Part shown: one piece after another, positions 56,841-64,000 of the stretch
Layout of the letters: every line of letters starts with the position of its first letter
How positions within the stretch are numbered: position 1 is the stretch's first letter
NCBI RefSeq assembly: GCF_025151045.1
Contig: NZ_CP102285.1
Span: 1,798,001 to 1,862,000 of the forward strand
DNA length: 64,000 nt
From: Parabacteroides johnsonii DSM 18315
GTDB lineage: Bacteria; Bacteroidota; Bacteroidia; Bacteroidales; Tannerellaceae
Reading direction: 5' to 3'
The notes under the pieces: model-generated
What the model was told of the DNA's origin: nothing
The model's input: the letters and a program-made list of their open reading frames with translations, nothing else
Databases searched by the model: none
Made by a program: the position numbers and the translations under genes

Positions 56841-58397
56841 ATGATGGAAACACTTTATCCGATAGGCATACAGAATTTCGAAAAGATACGCAAAGAGGGA
56901 TATCTTTACATAGATAAGACGGCATTGGTTTACCGATTGGCGAAGACGGGAAGCTATTACTTCCTAAGCCGTCCACGGCGTTTTGGCAAGTCATTGCTAA
57001 TTTCAACTTTAGAAGCCTATTTTCAAGGTAAAAAAGAGCTGTTCGAGGGGTTGGCGATGGAACGGTTGGAAAAAGATTGGGTGAAATACCCGATCTTGCA
57101 TCTGGACCTGAACATCTCGCAATATAGCTCACAAAAGGACTTGGAGGATATATTGAACCGCAACTTAGTCGCCTGGGAAAACCTGTACGGGGCAGATCCG
57201 GCCGAACGGAGCCTCGCCTTGCGTTTCGCAGGCATCATCCAGCGGGCCTGCGAAAAGACAGGGCAGCGCGTGGTCATCTTGGTGGACGAGTATGACAAAC
57301 CTTTGCTACAGAACCTGCACGACGAAGCGATGCAAACGGAACTGAGAAATATGCTGAAGCCTTTCTACGGCGTTCTGAAGACGATGGACGGTTGTATCAA
57401 ATTCGCACTGCTGACAGGCGTGACGAAGTTCGGGAAGGTGAGCGTGTTCAGCGATCTGAACAACCTGATGGACATTTCGATGGACGACCGGTATGTCGAG
57501 ATATGTGGCATTACGGAGGAAGAGATCCATACTTATCTCGAAAAAGAACTACAAGGGTTGGCGTCCCGGCAAAAGGTCAGCTATGAGGAGATGTGCCTTG
57601 AATTGAAAAAACGGTATGATGGCTATCATTTCGTTGAAAATTCAATTGGTATGTATAATCCGTTCAGCCTGTTGAACACATTTGCCAAGAAAAAGCTCAG
57701 CGACTATTGGTTCGAAACAGGCACCCCCTCCTATTTAGTCGAACTGCTCAAAAGGACGGATTACAATCTATATGATATGGCGCATACACAAACAAATGCG
57801 GATGTGCTGAACAGCATCGACATCGTCTCGCGTAATCCCATTCCGGTCATTTACCAAAGCGGCTATCTGACGATTAAAGAGTATGATCCGGAGTTCCAAA
57901 TCTATACATTAGGTTTTCCCAACCAAGAGGTAGAGGAAGGATTCGTCCGGTATCTACTTCCCTACTACTCCTCCATAACCGCCGTTGACTCCACTTTCGA
58001 GATACAAAAGTTCATCAAAGAAATCCGGATGGGTGATGCGGAGGCTTTCTTCGCCCGCCTGCAAAGTTTCTTTGCTGACACTCCCTACGAATTGATTCGC
58101 AATCTGGAAGTACACTACCAGAACGTCTTGTTCATCGTCTTCAAACTGGTTGGGTTCTATGTAAAAACAGAATACCATACTTCGCGCGGACGCATCGACC
58201 TGGTGCTGCAAACCGACCGATATATCTATATTATGGAGTTCAAATTGAATGGTACGGCAGAAGAGGCTTTGCAACAGATCGAAGACAAGCAGTACGCTTT
58301 ACCTTTCGCATCCGATACAAGAACGCTGTTCAGGATAGGCGTCAATTTCAGCAACGAAACACGGAATATCGGCACGTGGAAAATTCAAACAACATAA
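56841..58397 (+). CDS. AAA-ATPase-like/PD-(D/E)XK nuclease-like protein
   Basis: A 518-residue protein with an N-terminal AAA-ATPase-like domain (about 1-300) and a C-terminal PD-(D/E)XK nuclease-superfamily domain (DUF1703 type, about 410-518). The ATPase part shows YPIGIQNFEKIRKEGYLYI, the P-loop remnant RPRRFGKSLLISTLEAYF and the Walker B VVILVDEYDKPLLQ. The nuclease part has GRIDLVLQTDRYIYIMEFKL, containing the Asp and Glu-x-Lys active site. This family is expanded in gut Bacteroidales with no established role. The ATG at 56841 (or 56844) is used because the GTG at 56820 falls in the -7 box. Confidence 0.92.
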   Translation: MMETLYPIGIQNFEKIRKEGYLYIDKTALVYRLAKTGSYYFLSRPRRFGKSLLISTLEAYFQGKKELFEGLAMERLEKDWVKYPILHLDLNISQYSSQKDLEDILNRNLVAWENLYGADPAERSLALRFAGIIQRACEKTGQRVVILVDEYDKPLLQNLHDEAMQTELRNMLKPFYGVLKTMDGCIKFALLTGVTKFGKVSVFSDLNNLMDISMDDRYVEICGITEEEIHTYLEKELQGLASRQKVSYEEMCLELKKRYDGYHFVENSIGMYNPFSLLNTFAKKKLSDYWFETGTPSYLVELLKRTDYNLYDMAHTQTNADVLNSIDIVSRNPIPVIYQSGYLTIKEYDPEFQIYTLGFPNQEVEEGFVRYLLPYYSSITAVDSTFEIQKFIKEIRMGDAEAFFARLQSFFADTPYELIRNLEVHYQNVLFIVFKLVGFYVKTEYHTSRGRIDLVLQTDRYIYIMEFKLNGTAEEALQQIEDKQYALPFASDTRTLFRIGVNFSNETRNIGTWKIQTT

Positions 58398-58439
58398 ACA
58401 ATCAACATATTGGGCAGACAAACATAACTGTTTTTTATG

Positions 58440-58447
58440 TACATTTG
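58440..58447 (+). promoter_or_regulatory. -7 promoter box of metF
   Basis: TACATTTG on the plus strand, 22 bp before the metF ATG. Confidence 0.6.
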
Positions 58448-58469
58448 TCCACCCAAATAAATAAATAAC

Positions 58470-59420
58470 ATGAAAGTAATCGATCTGATCAACAGCAGCA
58501 AGAGTACTGCTTTCTCATTTGAAATACTTCCTCCGTTGAAAGGAAACAGCATACAGAAAGTATATAATGTCATAGATAAACTGATCGAGTTCGATCCTAA
58601 ATACATTAATATAACATCCCATCACAGCGAATATATCTACAAGACTTTGCCGGATGGTAGCTTTCAGAAAGTCAACATCCGCAAACGTCCCGGATCGGTC
58701 GCCATCGCTTCGGCTATCCAGAATAAATATGGCATAACGGCTGTTCCTCATATTATATGCAAGGGATTTACAAAAGATGAAACGGAATATGCACTGATCG
58801 ACCTGAACTTTTTAGGTGTTTATGACCTGTTGTTGCTCCGTGGAGATGTAAAAACACTGGAAGCCGGACAAAAAACGGACATATACCACGAACATGCAAC
58901 TGACCTCCAGCAGCAGGTGAACAACTTCAACAAAGGGATCGCCATCGACGGATCTGCTTTCGAAGCCAATGAAACCCCGTTCTCTTACGGAATGGCTTGC
59001 TATCCGGAAAAGCATGAAGAAGCCCCCAATATGGAATCGGATATTTTCTATCTGAAAGAGAAAGTAAAGAACGGGGCGGACTACTTGGTGACACAGATGT
59101 TTTTCGACAATGAAAAATATTACGCATTCGTAGACCGATGCCGGGCGGAAGGCATTACGGTCCCCATCATTCCGGGTATCAAGCCGATCGTATTCAAGAA
59201 CCAGCTCACCGTGCTGCCTAAGATATTCCGTTCGGATATTCCCGAACCGTTTGCAACGGAACTTCGTAAATGCAAAACGGACGATGAAGCGAAAGCCGTC
59301 GGTGTCGAATGGTGTATCCAGCAATGCAAAGACTTGATTGCACACGGCGTTCCGAGCTTGCATTTCTATACGATGATGGCATCGGATAGCGTCTATAAGG
59401 TGGCAAAAGAGGTGTATTGA
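58470..59420 (+). CDS. metF: methylenetetrahydrofolate reductase
   Basis: A 316-residue flavoprotein reducing 5,10-methylene- to 5-methyl-tetrahydrofolate for methionine synthesis. Marks are FSFEILPPLKGNSI with the catalytic Glu at the N-terminus, NITSHHSEYIYK, the LLLLRGDVKTLEAG loop, GMACYPEKHEEAPN and DYLVTQMFFDNEKYYAFV. It has its own promoter box (58440-58447) and is a single-gene unit convergent with ansA across interleaved palindromes. Confidence 0.97.
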   Translation: MKVIDLINSSKSTAFSFEILPPLKGNSIQKVYNVIDKLIEFDPKYINITSHHSEYIYKTLPDGSFQKVNIRKRPGSVAIASAIQNKYGITAVPHIICKGFTKDETEYALIDLNFLGVYDLLLLRGDVKTLEAGQKTDIYHEHATDLQQQVNNFNKGIAIDGSAFEANETPFSYGMACYPEKHEEAPNMESDIFYLKEKVKNGADYLVTQMFFDNEKYYAFVDRCRAEGITVPIIPGIKPIVFKNQLTVLPKIFRSDIPEPFATELRKCKTDDEAKAVGVEWCIQQCKDLIAHGVPSLHFYTMMASDSVYKVAKEVY

Positions 59421-59426
59421 AAGCAC

Positions 59427-59506
59427 GAAAACATCGTTTCATGAGCACGAAACTATATTTCCATGCCTATGAAACGATGTTTTCATGCCGAAGGAACTAT
59501 AGTTTC
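59427..59506. repeat. two interleaved inverted repeats between metF and ansA
   Basis: Arms A (59427-59442, GAAAACATCGTTTCAT) and A' (59469-59484) are perfect over 16 bp. Arms B (59449-59457, GAAACTATA) and B' (59498-59506) are perfect over 9 bp. The order A-B-A'-B' makes the two hairpins mutually exclusive unless a pseudoknot forms. B' overlaps the ansA stop codon. The region may terminate both converging genes. Confidence 0.85.
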
Positions 59507-60548
59507 AAGCAATCGTAATCTCCCCGATCAGCGAACAATTCAGATGCTCCTTTACTTCATCCGGCGCCATGCCATGCCCGAACAGGAACATCAACTTGGC
59601 AACAGCACATTCGGTCGTGCTGTCGTAACCGCTCACCACACCGGCCTGCAACAGTTTTCGCCCGGTTTCATAGCGGTGCATTTCCACACTTCCGGCAAGA
59701 CATTGGGTAACATTGACAATGACAATCCCCCGTTCGACCGCCTCCTTCAACATCTCCAGCAACCAGTCATATCCGGGCGCATTCCCGCTACCGAATGTTT
59801 CCATCACGACGCCTTTCAGACCGGGGATATTCAAAATGCTTTCCACAACCTGCGGAGAAATTCCGGGAAATATTTTCAAGATAGCAATATTCCGATCCAA
59901 TAGGTAATGCGGTTTCAGCGGTTTCCGGGATACCGGATGGTAAATCTGGGAGACATCATACTTAATCGAAATACCGGCATGTGCCAACGGAGGATAATTA
60001 TAGGAACGGAACGCATTGAAATTATCCGCATTCGTCTTGCTGGTACGGTTTCCGCGCAGCAGGTCGTTCTCAAAGAAAATACAAACTTCAGGAACCAGCG
60101 GCATATCGTTTTCACGGGCAGCGGCAATCTCTATCGCCGTAATCAGGTTTTCCTTTCCATCCGTACGAAGCATACCGATCGGAAGCTGTGAACCGGTCAG
60201 GATCACCGGCTTACTCAGATTTTCCAGCATAAAGCTCAAAGCGGAAGCGGTAAAGGCCATCGTATCGGTCCCATGCAGAACGACAAAGCCATCGTAATCA
60301 TGATAATGTTCCGCAATGACATGCACGATCTTCATCCATGAATCCGGTCCCATCTCCGATGAATCCATCGGCGGGTCGAATTGAATAGACGAGATTTTAT
60401 ATCCGAGATTTTTTAGTTCGGGAACATGTTCCTCCAAATGTTCGAAGTTAAAAGCCTCCAAAGAGCCTGTTTCAGGATTTTCTATCATTCCGATAGTACC
60501 TCCCGTATATATAATCAGAATAGAAGCGTCATCTTTGCATACATTCAT
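59505..60548 (-). CDS. ansA: type I L-asparaginase
   Basis: A 347-residue cytoplasmic asparaginase hydrolysing asparagine to aspartate and ammonia. Catalytic threonines are in IIYTGGTIGM and FVVLHGTDTMAFTASALSFML, with the DPPMDSSEMGPDSWMK region and a C-terminal VTQCLAGSVEMHRYETG. It starts at 60548 because the longer start at 60599 precedes the TATCTTTG box at 60588-60595. It is a single-gene unit. Confidence 0.96.
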   Translation of the reverse strand: MNVCKDDASILIIYTGGTIGMIENPETGSLEAFNFEHLEEHVPELKNLGYKISSIQFDPPMDSSEMGPDSWMKIVHVIAEHYHDYDGFVVLHGTDTMAFTASALSFMLENLSKPVILTGSQLPIGMLRTDGKENLITAIEIAAARENDMPLVPEVCIFFENDLLRGNRTSKTNADNFNAFRSYNYPPLAHAGISIKYDVSQIYHPVSRKPLKPHYLLDRNIAILKIFPGISPQVVESILNIPGLKGVVMETFGSGNAPGYDWLLEMLKEAVERGIVIVNVTQCLAGSVEMHRYETGRKLLQAGVVSGYDSTTECAVAKLMFLFGHGMAPDEVKEHLNCSLIGEITIA

Positions 60549-60587
60549 AATACAATCCGTATTTATGTGATTTTCCTTTTTACGACG

Positions 60588-60595
60588 CAAAGATA
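60588..60595 (-). promoter_or_regulatory. -7 promoter box of ansA
   Basis: TATCTTTG on the minus strand, 39 bp before the ATG at 60548. It decides the start codon. Confidence 0.7.
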
Positions 60596-60779
60596 ACAAC
60601 TATCATTTTGAAATCAAATACCGAAATAAGATAATTAAAATTTATTCAAAAGCCATTATATCAGAAATACACACAAGAAAAATATTACATTTTGTCAATA
60701 TCTCAAAAACAAACCGCCATTTCCGCTTTTATTGATCAGGCAATAGAAGTAAGCAATACGCCAGAAACCATACAACAAA

Positions 60780-60962
60780 ATGAAAAAAAGTTTGTTATCG
60801 GATAGGGGTTTTTCCAAGTATCTTAGTCTTATCGACGAAATAATAAATGTTACGAAGATGAAATACATACTGTTTATCGCCATGGATTTGGCGTTATATC
60901 CTTTTTTACTTGTGCTTTTTATCGGTAAATGCATCAAAGAGAAAATACAGATCGCACATTAA
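60780..60962 (+). CDS. possible small membrane protein, unknown
   Basis: A 60-codon frame between ansA and the delta-prime gene. It starts MKKSLLSDRGFSKYLS and has one hydrophobic helix (LFIAMDLALYPFLLVLFIG) and a basic end (KCIKEKIQIAH). No clear promoter or ribosome-binding site precedes it. A 34-codon version starting at an internal ATG is equally possible, and an overlapping minus-strand frame of similar length exists. Treat it as a weak prediction. Confidence 0.25.
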   Translation: MKKSLLSDRGFSKYLSLIDEIINVTKMKYILFIAMDLALYPFLLVLFIGKCIKEKIQIAH

Positions 60963-60992
60963 GATGAGGTTTCTTATTTCCCCGATTATTCG

Positions 60993-61000
60993 TACCTTTG
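60993..61000 (+). promoter_or_regulatory. -7 promoter box of the delta-prime gene
   Basis: TACCTTTG on the plus strand, 25 bp before the ATG at 61026. Confidence 0.65.
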
Positions 61001-61025
61001 CTCTATCAACTCAATAAGGAGCAAC

Positions 61026-62150
61026 ATGTACTTCAAGGATATTATCGGTCAGGAAGAAATAAAAAAACGACTTATACATTCGGCACAGACAGGTGTCGTC
61101 CCGCACGCCCAGCTATTCACGGAACAGGGTGGTGCAGGCGCTTTTCCTCTGGCACTGGCCTACGCACGTTATCTGAACTGCACGAACCGGACGGAAACAG
61201 ATTCATGCGGGCATTGTCCGTCATGCTTGAAGTATAACGAGTTGGCCCATCCGGACCTTCATTTCGTGTTCCCGATCGTATCCAAGAAGGAGAAAAAAAA
61301 AGAAGTCTGCGACGATTACCTCACCGAATGGAGAGATTTCCTGAAAGATCGCCCCTATTTCGACATAGACGGCTGGCTGGATCATATCGATGCCGGTAAC
61401 TCACAGGCCCTAATTTATTCGAAAGAGAGCGACGAGATTATCCGGAAACTAAGCCTCAAGATATACGAAGCGACTTATCGCATCCTGTTGGTATGGCTTC
61501 CGGAAAAACTCCATCAGACCTGTGCCAACAAACTCCTGAAGATTATCGAGGAACCTCCCCGGAACACGGTGATCCTGATGGTATCAGAACTTCCCGACCT
61601 GGTTTTAGGAACGATCCTGTCCCGTGCACAACGTATCAACGTGCGGGGAATTCATCCGGAAGATATCGCTTCTTCCATGATTTCCCGGTTCAACTTGACT
61701 CCCGAAGATGCCAAGCATGTCGCCCATCTGGCAAACGGCAGTTATCTGAAAGCAGTCGAGGCAATCAGCCTGGGAGAGGAGAACAAGTTCTACTTGGAAC
61801 AGTTCAAAGGCATGATGCGCAATTCCTGGGCGCGTAATGTCAGAGGCATGAAAGACATGGCAGACATGTTGGCGGGTATCGGGCGTGAACGGCAGAAGAA
61901 CTTTCTTTCTTATTGCCAGCACCTGATACGTGAGAACTTCATGTACCGGTTCCAATCGCCGGAACTCAATTATATGAATATGGACGAAGCCGGCTTTGCC
62001 GTAAAGTTCGCACCTTTCATCAATGAACGGAATGTGATCGACATCATGGACGAGTTGGCAAAAGCGGAACGGCATGTGACACAAAATGTGAATGCGAAGA
62101 TGGTCTTTTTCGATCTTTCCCTACGGCTCACTGTATTGATAAAACGATAG
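61026..62150 (+). CDS. holB: DNA polymerase III delta-prime subunit
   Basis: A 374-residue clamp-loader subunit. It starts MYFKDIIGQEEIKKRLIHSA, has a degenerate P-loop (EQGGAGAFPLALAYARYL, lacking the usual GKT, as expected for delta-prime), zinc cysteines in CGHCPSCLKYNE and the KLLKIIEEPPRNTVIL motif. An insert at about residues 85-130 (VSKKEKKKEVCDDYLTEW) is typical of Bacteroidetes. The C-terminal helical domain follows. It has its own promoter and is convergent with the MATE gene. Confidence 0.93.
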   Translation: MYFKDIIGQEEIKKRLIHSAQTGVVPHAQLFTEQGGAGAFPLALAYARYLNCTNRTETDSCGHCPSCLKYNELAHPDLHFVFPIVSKKEKKKEVCDDYLTEWRDFLKDRPYFDIDGWLDHIDAGNSQALIYSKESDEIIRKLSLKIYEATYRILLVWLPEKLHQTCANKLLKIIEEPPRNTVILMVSELPDLVLGTILSRAQRINVRGIHPEDIASSMISRFNLTPEDAKHVAHLANGSYLKAVEAISLGEENKFYLEQFKGMMRNSWARNVRGMKDMADMLAGIGRERQKNFLSYCQHLIRENFMYRFQSPELNYMNMDEAGFAVKFAPFINERNVIDIMDELAKAERHVTQNVNAKMVFFDLSLRLTVLIKR

Positions 62151-62165
62151 TTTCCGGATCACCGG

Positions 62166-63488
62166 TCACAACTTTTTATTCCGCCAGTTTCCTTTCCAGA
62201 GATAGAAGAAAGCGGACAGGATCATCAAATCGTAGACATGCTCCGTTGTCCAGCAGACCGCCACATCCGCATGTATTCGGATACCGACCCAAAGTGCATA
62301 GAAAACATAGACAAAGATGCTTACCATATCAATCAGCAATGCCGTCTGCGTATTGCCCGTTCCCGACACGCTGAAAAAGAAAATAAAAGCAGGTACCGCA
62401 ATCAGATAAGAGGAAAGCATCACCCAAAGCGACGACACAGAACTGGCAATCAGATCCGGATTATCCGTGTAGATGCGCAATACCAGTTCCGGAAACAGGG
62501 CGATCAGAATACCGAGCGGCAAAACGAAATAATAGCAAATCCGTATCATACGTCCGCACAAGCCCATCACCTGTTCCGGCTTTCCGGCACCAATCAGATT
62601 GCTGACCAGAGAACTGGAAGTCGAAGCAAAGGCATTGACAAACATAAACAGGAACGAAGAAATACTTCGCACCACATTCGTAATCGCTAGCGGCCGCTCT
62701 CCCTGATGCTCCATCACGACAAAAAACACAAACCAGCCTAAAAAAGCAATCCCATGCTGAATCATAATCCAGATAGAAACACTCAATATTTGCTTCAACA
62801 TCCGGAAATCTATACCCGAATACTCAAACAGCCCGTATTTTCCATAATCGACTTTCTTCCACGTATAGAGAATGAAGAACAGCACCGAAACAGCCTCCGA
62901 AATCGATGAAGCGATCGCCGCTCCGGCAATTCCCAATGCCGGTAATCCGAACTTTCCGAATATCAGGACATAGTTCAGCATTACATTGGTCAACACCATC
63001 ACAACCGAGTTTACGGTCAGGATTTTTGTCTTTGTAATACCAACATAAAAAGCCCTGAACATAACAGCCACAAAAGAGAAGAAAAAGCCATAGACACGCC
63101 AGTCCACATACTTCATCGTAGCCTGGTAGACATCATCAGAACCAATCAGTTTGCGTAGGAAGAAAGGCGAATACAGATGCGAAGCCGTAAACAACAACGC
63201 TGCAAGCAACAACAGGAAAAATGTCCCCTGCAGAAAGACCGGCCCGATCCGTTTATATTCCTGTGCACCGTTTCGCCGTGCTATTAATACCTGCGCACCG
63301 ATACTGAAACCGAAGCCAAGCATATAAATCACAAGATAATAGACTCCCGCCAATGCTGAAGCTCCCAACTCGACTTCCCCTACCCGCCCCAAATAGGCCG
63401 TATCGGTCAGCCCGATCATGTGCTCCATCAGAAGGCTCATCAGAACAGGGAATGTTATTTGCAGAATTTGTTTGTTCGTGAATTGCAT
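62166..63488 (-). CDS. MATE-family efflux transporter
   Basis: A 440-residue inner-membrane protein with 12 predicted helices that exports cationic compounds by sodium or proton antiport. The pseudo-repeats begin QITFPVLMSLLMEHMIGLTDTAY and VSIWIMIQHGIAFLGWFVFFV (in two parts); further marks are GFGFSIGAQVLIARR, ASSISEAVSVLFFIL and GNTQTALLIDMVSIF. I start at 63488 (MQFTNKQILQI), after the TATCTTTG box at 63510-63517. The longer start at 63539 would begin before that box and give no sensible N-terminus. Confidence 0.95.
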   Translation of the reverse strand: MQFTNKQILQITFPVLMSLLMEHMIGLTDTAYLGRVGEVELGASALAGVYYLVIYMLGFGFSIGAQVLIARRNGAQEYKRIGPVFLQGTFFLLLLAALLFTASHLYSPFFLRKLIGSDDVYQATMKYVDWRVYGFFFSFVAVMFRAFYVGITKTKILTVNSVVMVLTNVMLNYVLIFGKFGLPALGIAGAAIASSISEAVSVLFFILYTWKKVDYGKYGLFEYSGIDFRMLKQILSVSIWIMIQHGIAFLGWFVFFVVMEHQGERPLAITNVVRSISSFLFMFVNAFASTSSSLVSNLIGAGKPEQVMGLCGRMIRICYYFVLPLGILIALFPELVLRIYTDNPDLIASSVSSLWVMLSSYLIAVPAFIFFFSVSGTGNTQTALLIDMVSIFVYVFYALWVGIRIHADVAVCWTTEHVYDLMILSAFFYLWKGNWRNKKL

Positions 63489-63509
63489 ATTGCCAGATAA
63501 AAAGGGGTG

Positions 63510-63517
63510 CAAAGATA
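63510..63517 (-). promoter_or_regulatory. -7 promoter box of the MATE gene
   Basis: TATCTTTG on the minus strand, 21 bp before the ATG at 63488. Confidence 0.65.
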
Positions 63518-63613
63518 ATAATAAGAATGGATTGCACAATATAACCGGAAGACATTCGTTTTTATAAAAATGAACCGGTATGATGGTGCGTATAATTTAT
63601 TAATGATATTCCT

Positions 63614-64000
63614 ATGAAAGCGAAATTATTGCTGATATTCTCTCTGTCATTTTACCTTTTCAGTTGTAATGGACAGAATTCCCATATCCCGGCAGCTGTC
63701 ACTTCGGCCGTTCCAGTCAAGATCAACCGTTTCGACAAGGAGCTTTTGAAGTTGGTCGATACGAACGACTCCGCCCTGCAAGCCGGGCTTGTACGCGAAT
63801 ACCCACAAATGCTCGACATATTGGGAAAAGGCATCCTGAACATGAAATCTCCGGCAATGCCCGGTTTCTTCGACAAATTGGTCAACTACTATTCCGAACC
63901 GACTTTGAAGGGGTTATATACCGATGCTGTCCGTCATTATGACAATGTTTCCCAGATCGAGCAAGCTCTCGGCAACGGTTTCACATGGTTGAAGGCCTGT
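63614..64000 (+). CDS. gldB: GldB-type lipoprotein (N-terminal part)
   Basis: The frame is open to the end of the window, giving 129 N-terminal residues. A lipoprotein signal with the lipobox YLFSC (Cys near 18) is followed by KINRFDKELLKLV, REYPQMLDILGKG and PTLKGLYTDAVRHYDNVSQIE, which match the start of GldB-family lipoproteins. GldB is associated with gliding and type IX secretion in flavobacteria; in gut Bacteroidales its role is unclear. The gene diverges from the MATE gene. Confidence 0.8.
   Translation, partial: MKAKLLLIFSLSFYLFSCNGQNSHIPAAVTSAVPVKINRFDKELLKLVDTNDSALQAGLVREYPQMLDILGKGILNMKSPAMPGFFDKLVNYYSEPTLKGLYTDAVRHYDNVSQIEQALGNGFTWLKAC

Overview
The window looks like a chromosomal segment of a Bacteroidales gut anaerobe, and Parabacteroides (Tannerellaceae) is my best guess. 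The evidence is three SusC/SusD outer-membrane pairs, a one-polypeptide hybrid two-component regulator, a GH92 mannosidase, a GldB-type lipoprotein, a Bacteroidetes-type RpoZ, pyruvate:ferredoxin oxidoreductase, and many gene starts preceded by the Bacteroidetes -7 box TAnnTTTG. The genus is an inference; the order-level assignment is firm. I found no rRNA, tRNA, CRISPR array, transposase, integrase or phage gene.

Layout. 1-2600: the C-terminal end of an RND efflux pump and a catalase. 2768-7567 (minus): a tightly packed unit of tsaC, a polyprenyl glycosylphosphotransferase, a ClC channel and fmt. 8058-14132 (plus): recJ and recQ (same frame, 9 nt apart), then a LysM/periplasmic-binding-fold protein overlapping a beta-barrel protein. 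14134-18048 (minus): an orphan hybrid two-component regulator. 18363-21971 (minus): bamD-rpoZ-DUF4293, an ACT-domain protein and phenylacetate-CoA ligase. 22550-25936 (minus): a GH92 alpha-mannosidase lipoprotein and tatA-tatC. 26078-26959 (plus): fabD.

27036-43369 is the accessory core: three SusC/SusD pairs with no glycoside hydrolase among them. Pairs 1 and 2 are on the minus strand and are separated by a terminator. Pairs 2 and 3 diverge from a 627-bp intergenic region. That region carries two perfect 19-bp inverted repeats 345 bp apart, with a consensus promoter just inside one of them pointing outward at pair 3. This is the layout of an invertible (phase-variable) promoter switching between two nutrient-uptake systems, and it is the most interesting feature of the window. 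The alternative is a pair of operators for a shared regulator.

43928-50261: an M28 peptidase, a previously easy-to-miss 56-codon gene with a Shine-Dalgarno-sequestering hairpin, a HAD hydrolase plus carbonic anhydrase unit, a porin, an aldo/keto reductase and an HD hydrolase. 50471-59420: NifJ, a DUF4143-type ATPase whose Walker B glutamate is replaced by glutamine, ilvE, an AAA/PD-(D/E)XK protein and metF. 59505-64000: asparaginase, DNA polymerase III delta-prime, a MATE transporter and the start of gldB.

Intergenic regions are rich in small repeats: tandem heptamers, palindrome clusters, long imperfect inverted repeats and a 22-bp x 7 array. Several of these run into gene ends and create false upstream start codons. 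I moved starts downstream where a promoter, signal peptide or repeat showed the longer frame to be wrong (recJ, LysM gene, HTCS, DUF4293, GH92, AAA/PDDEXK, ansA, MATE).
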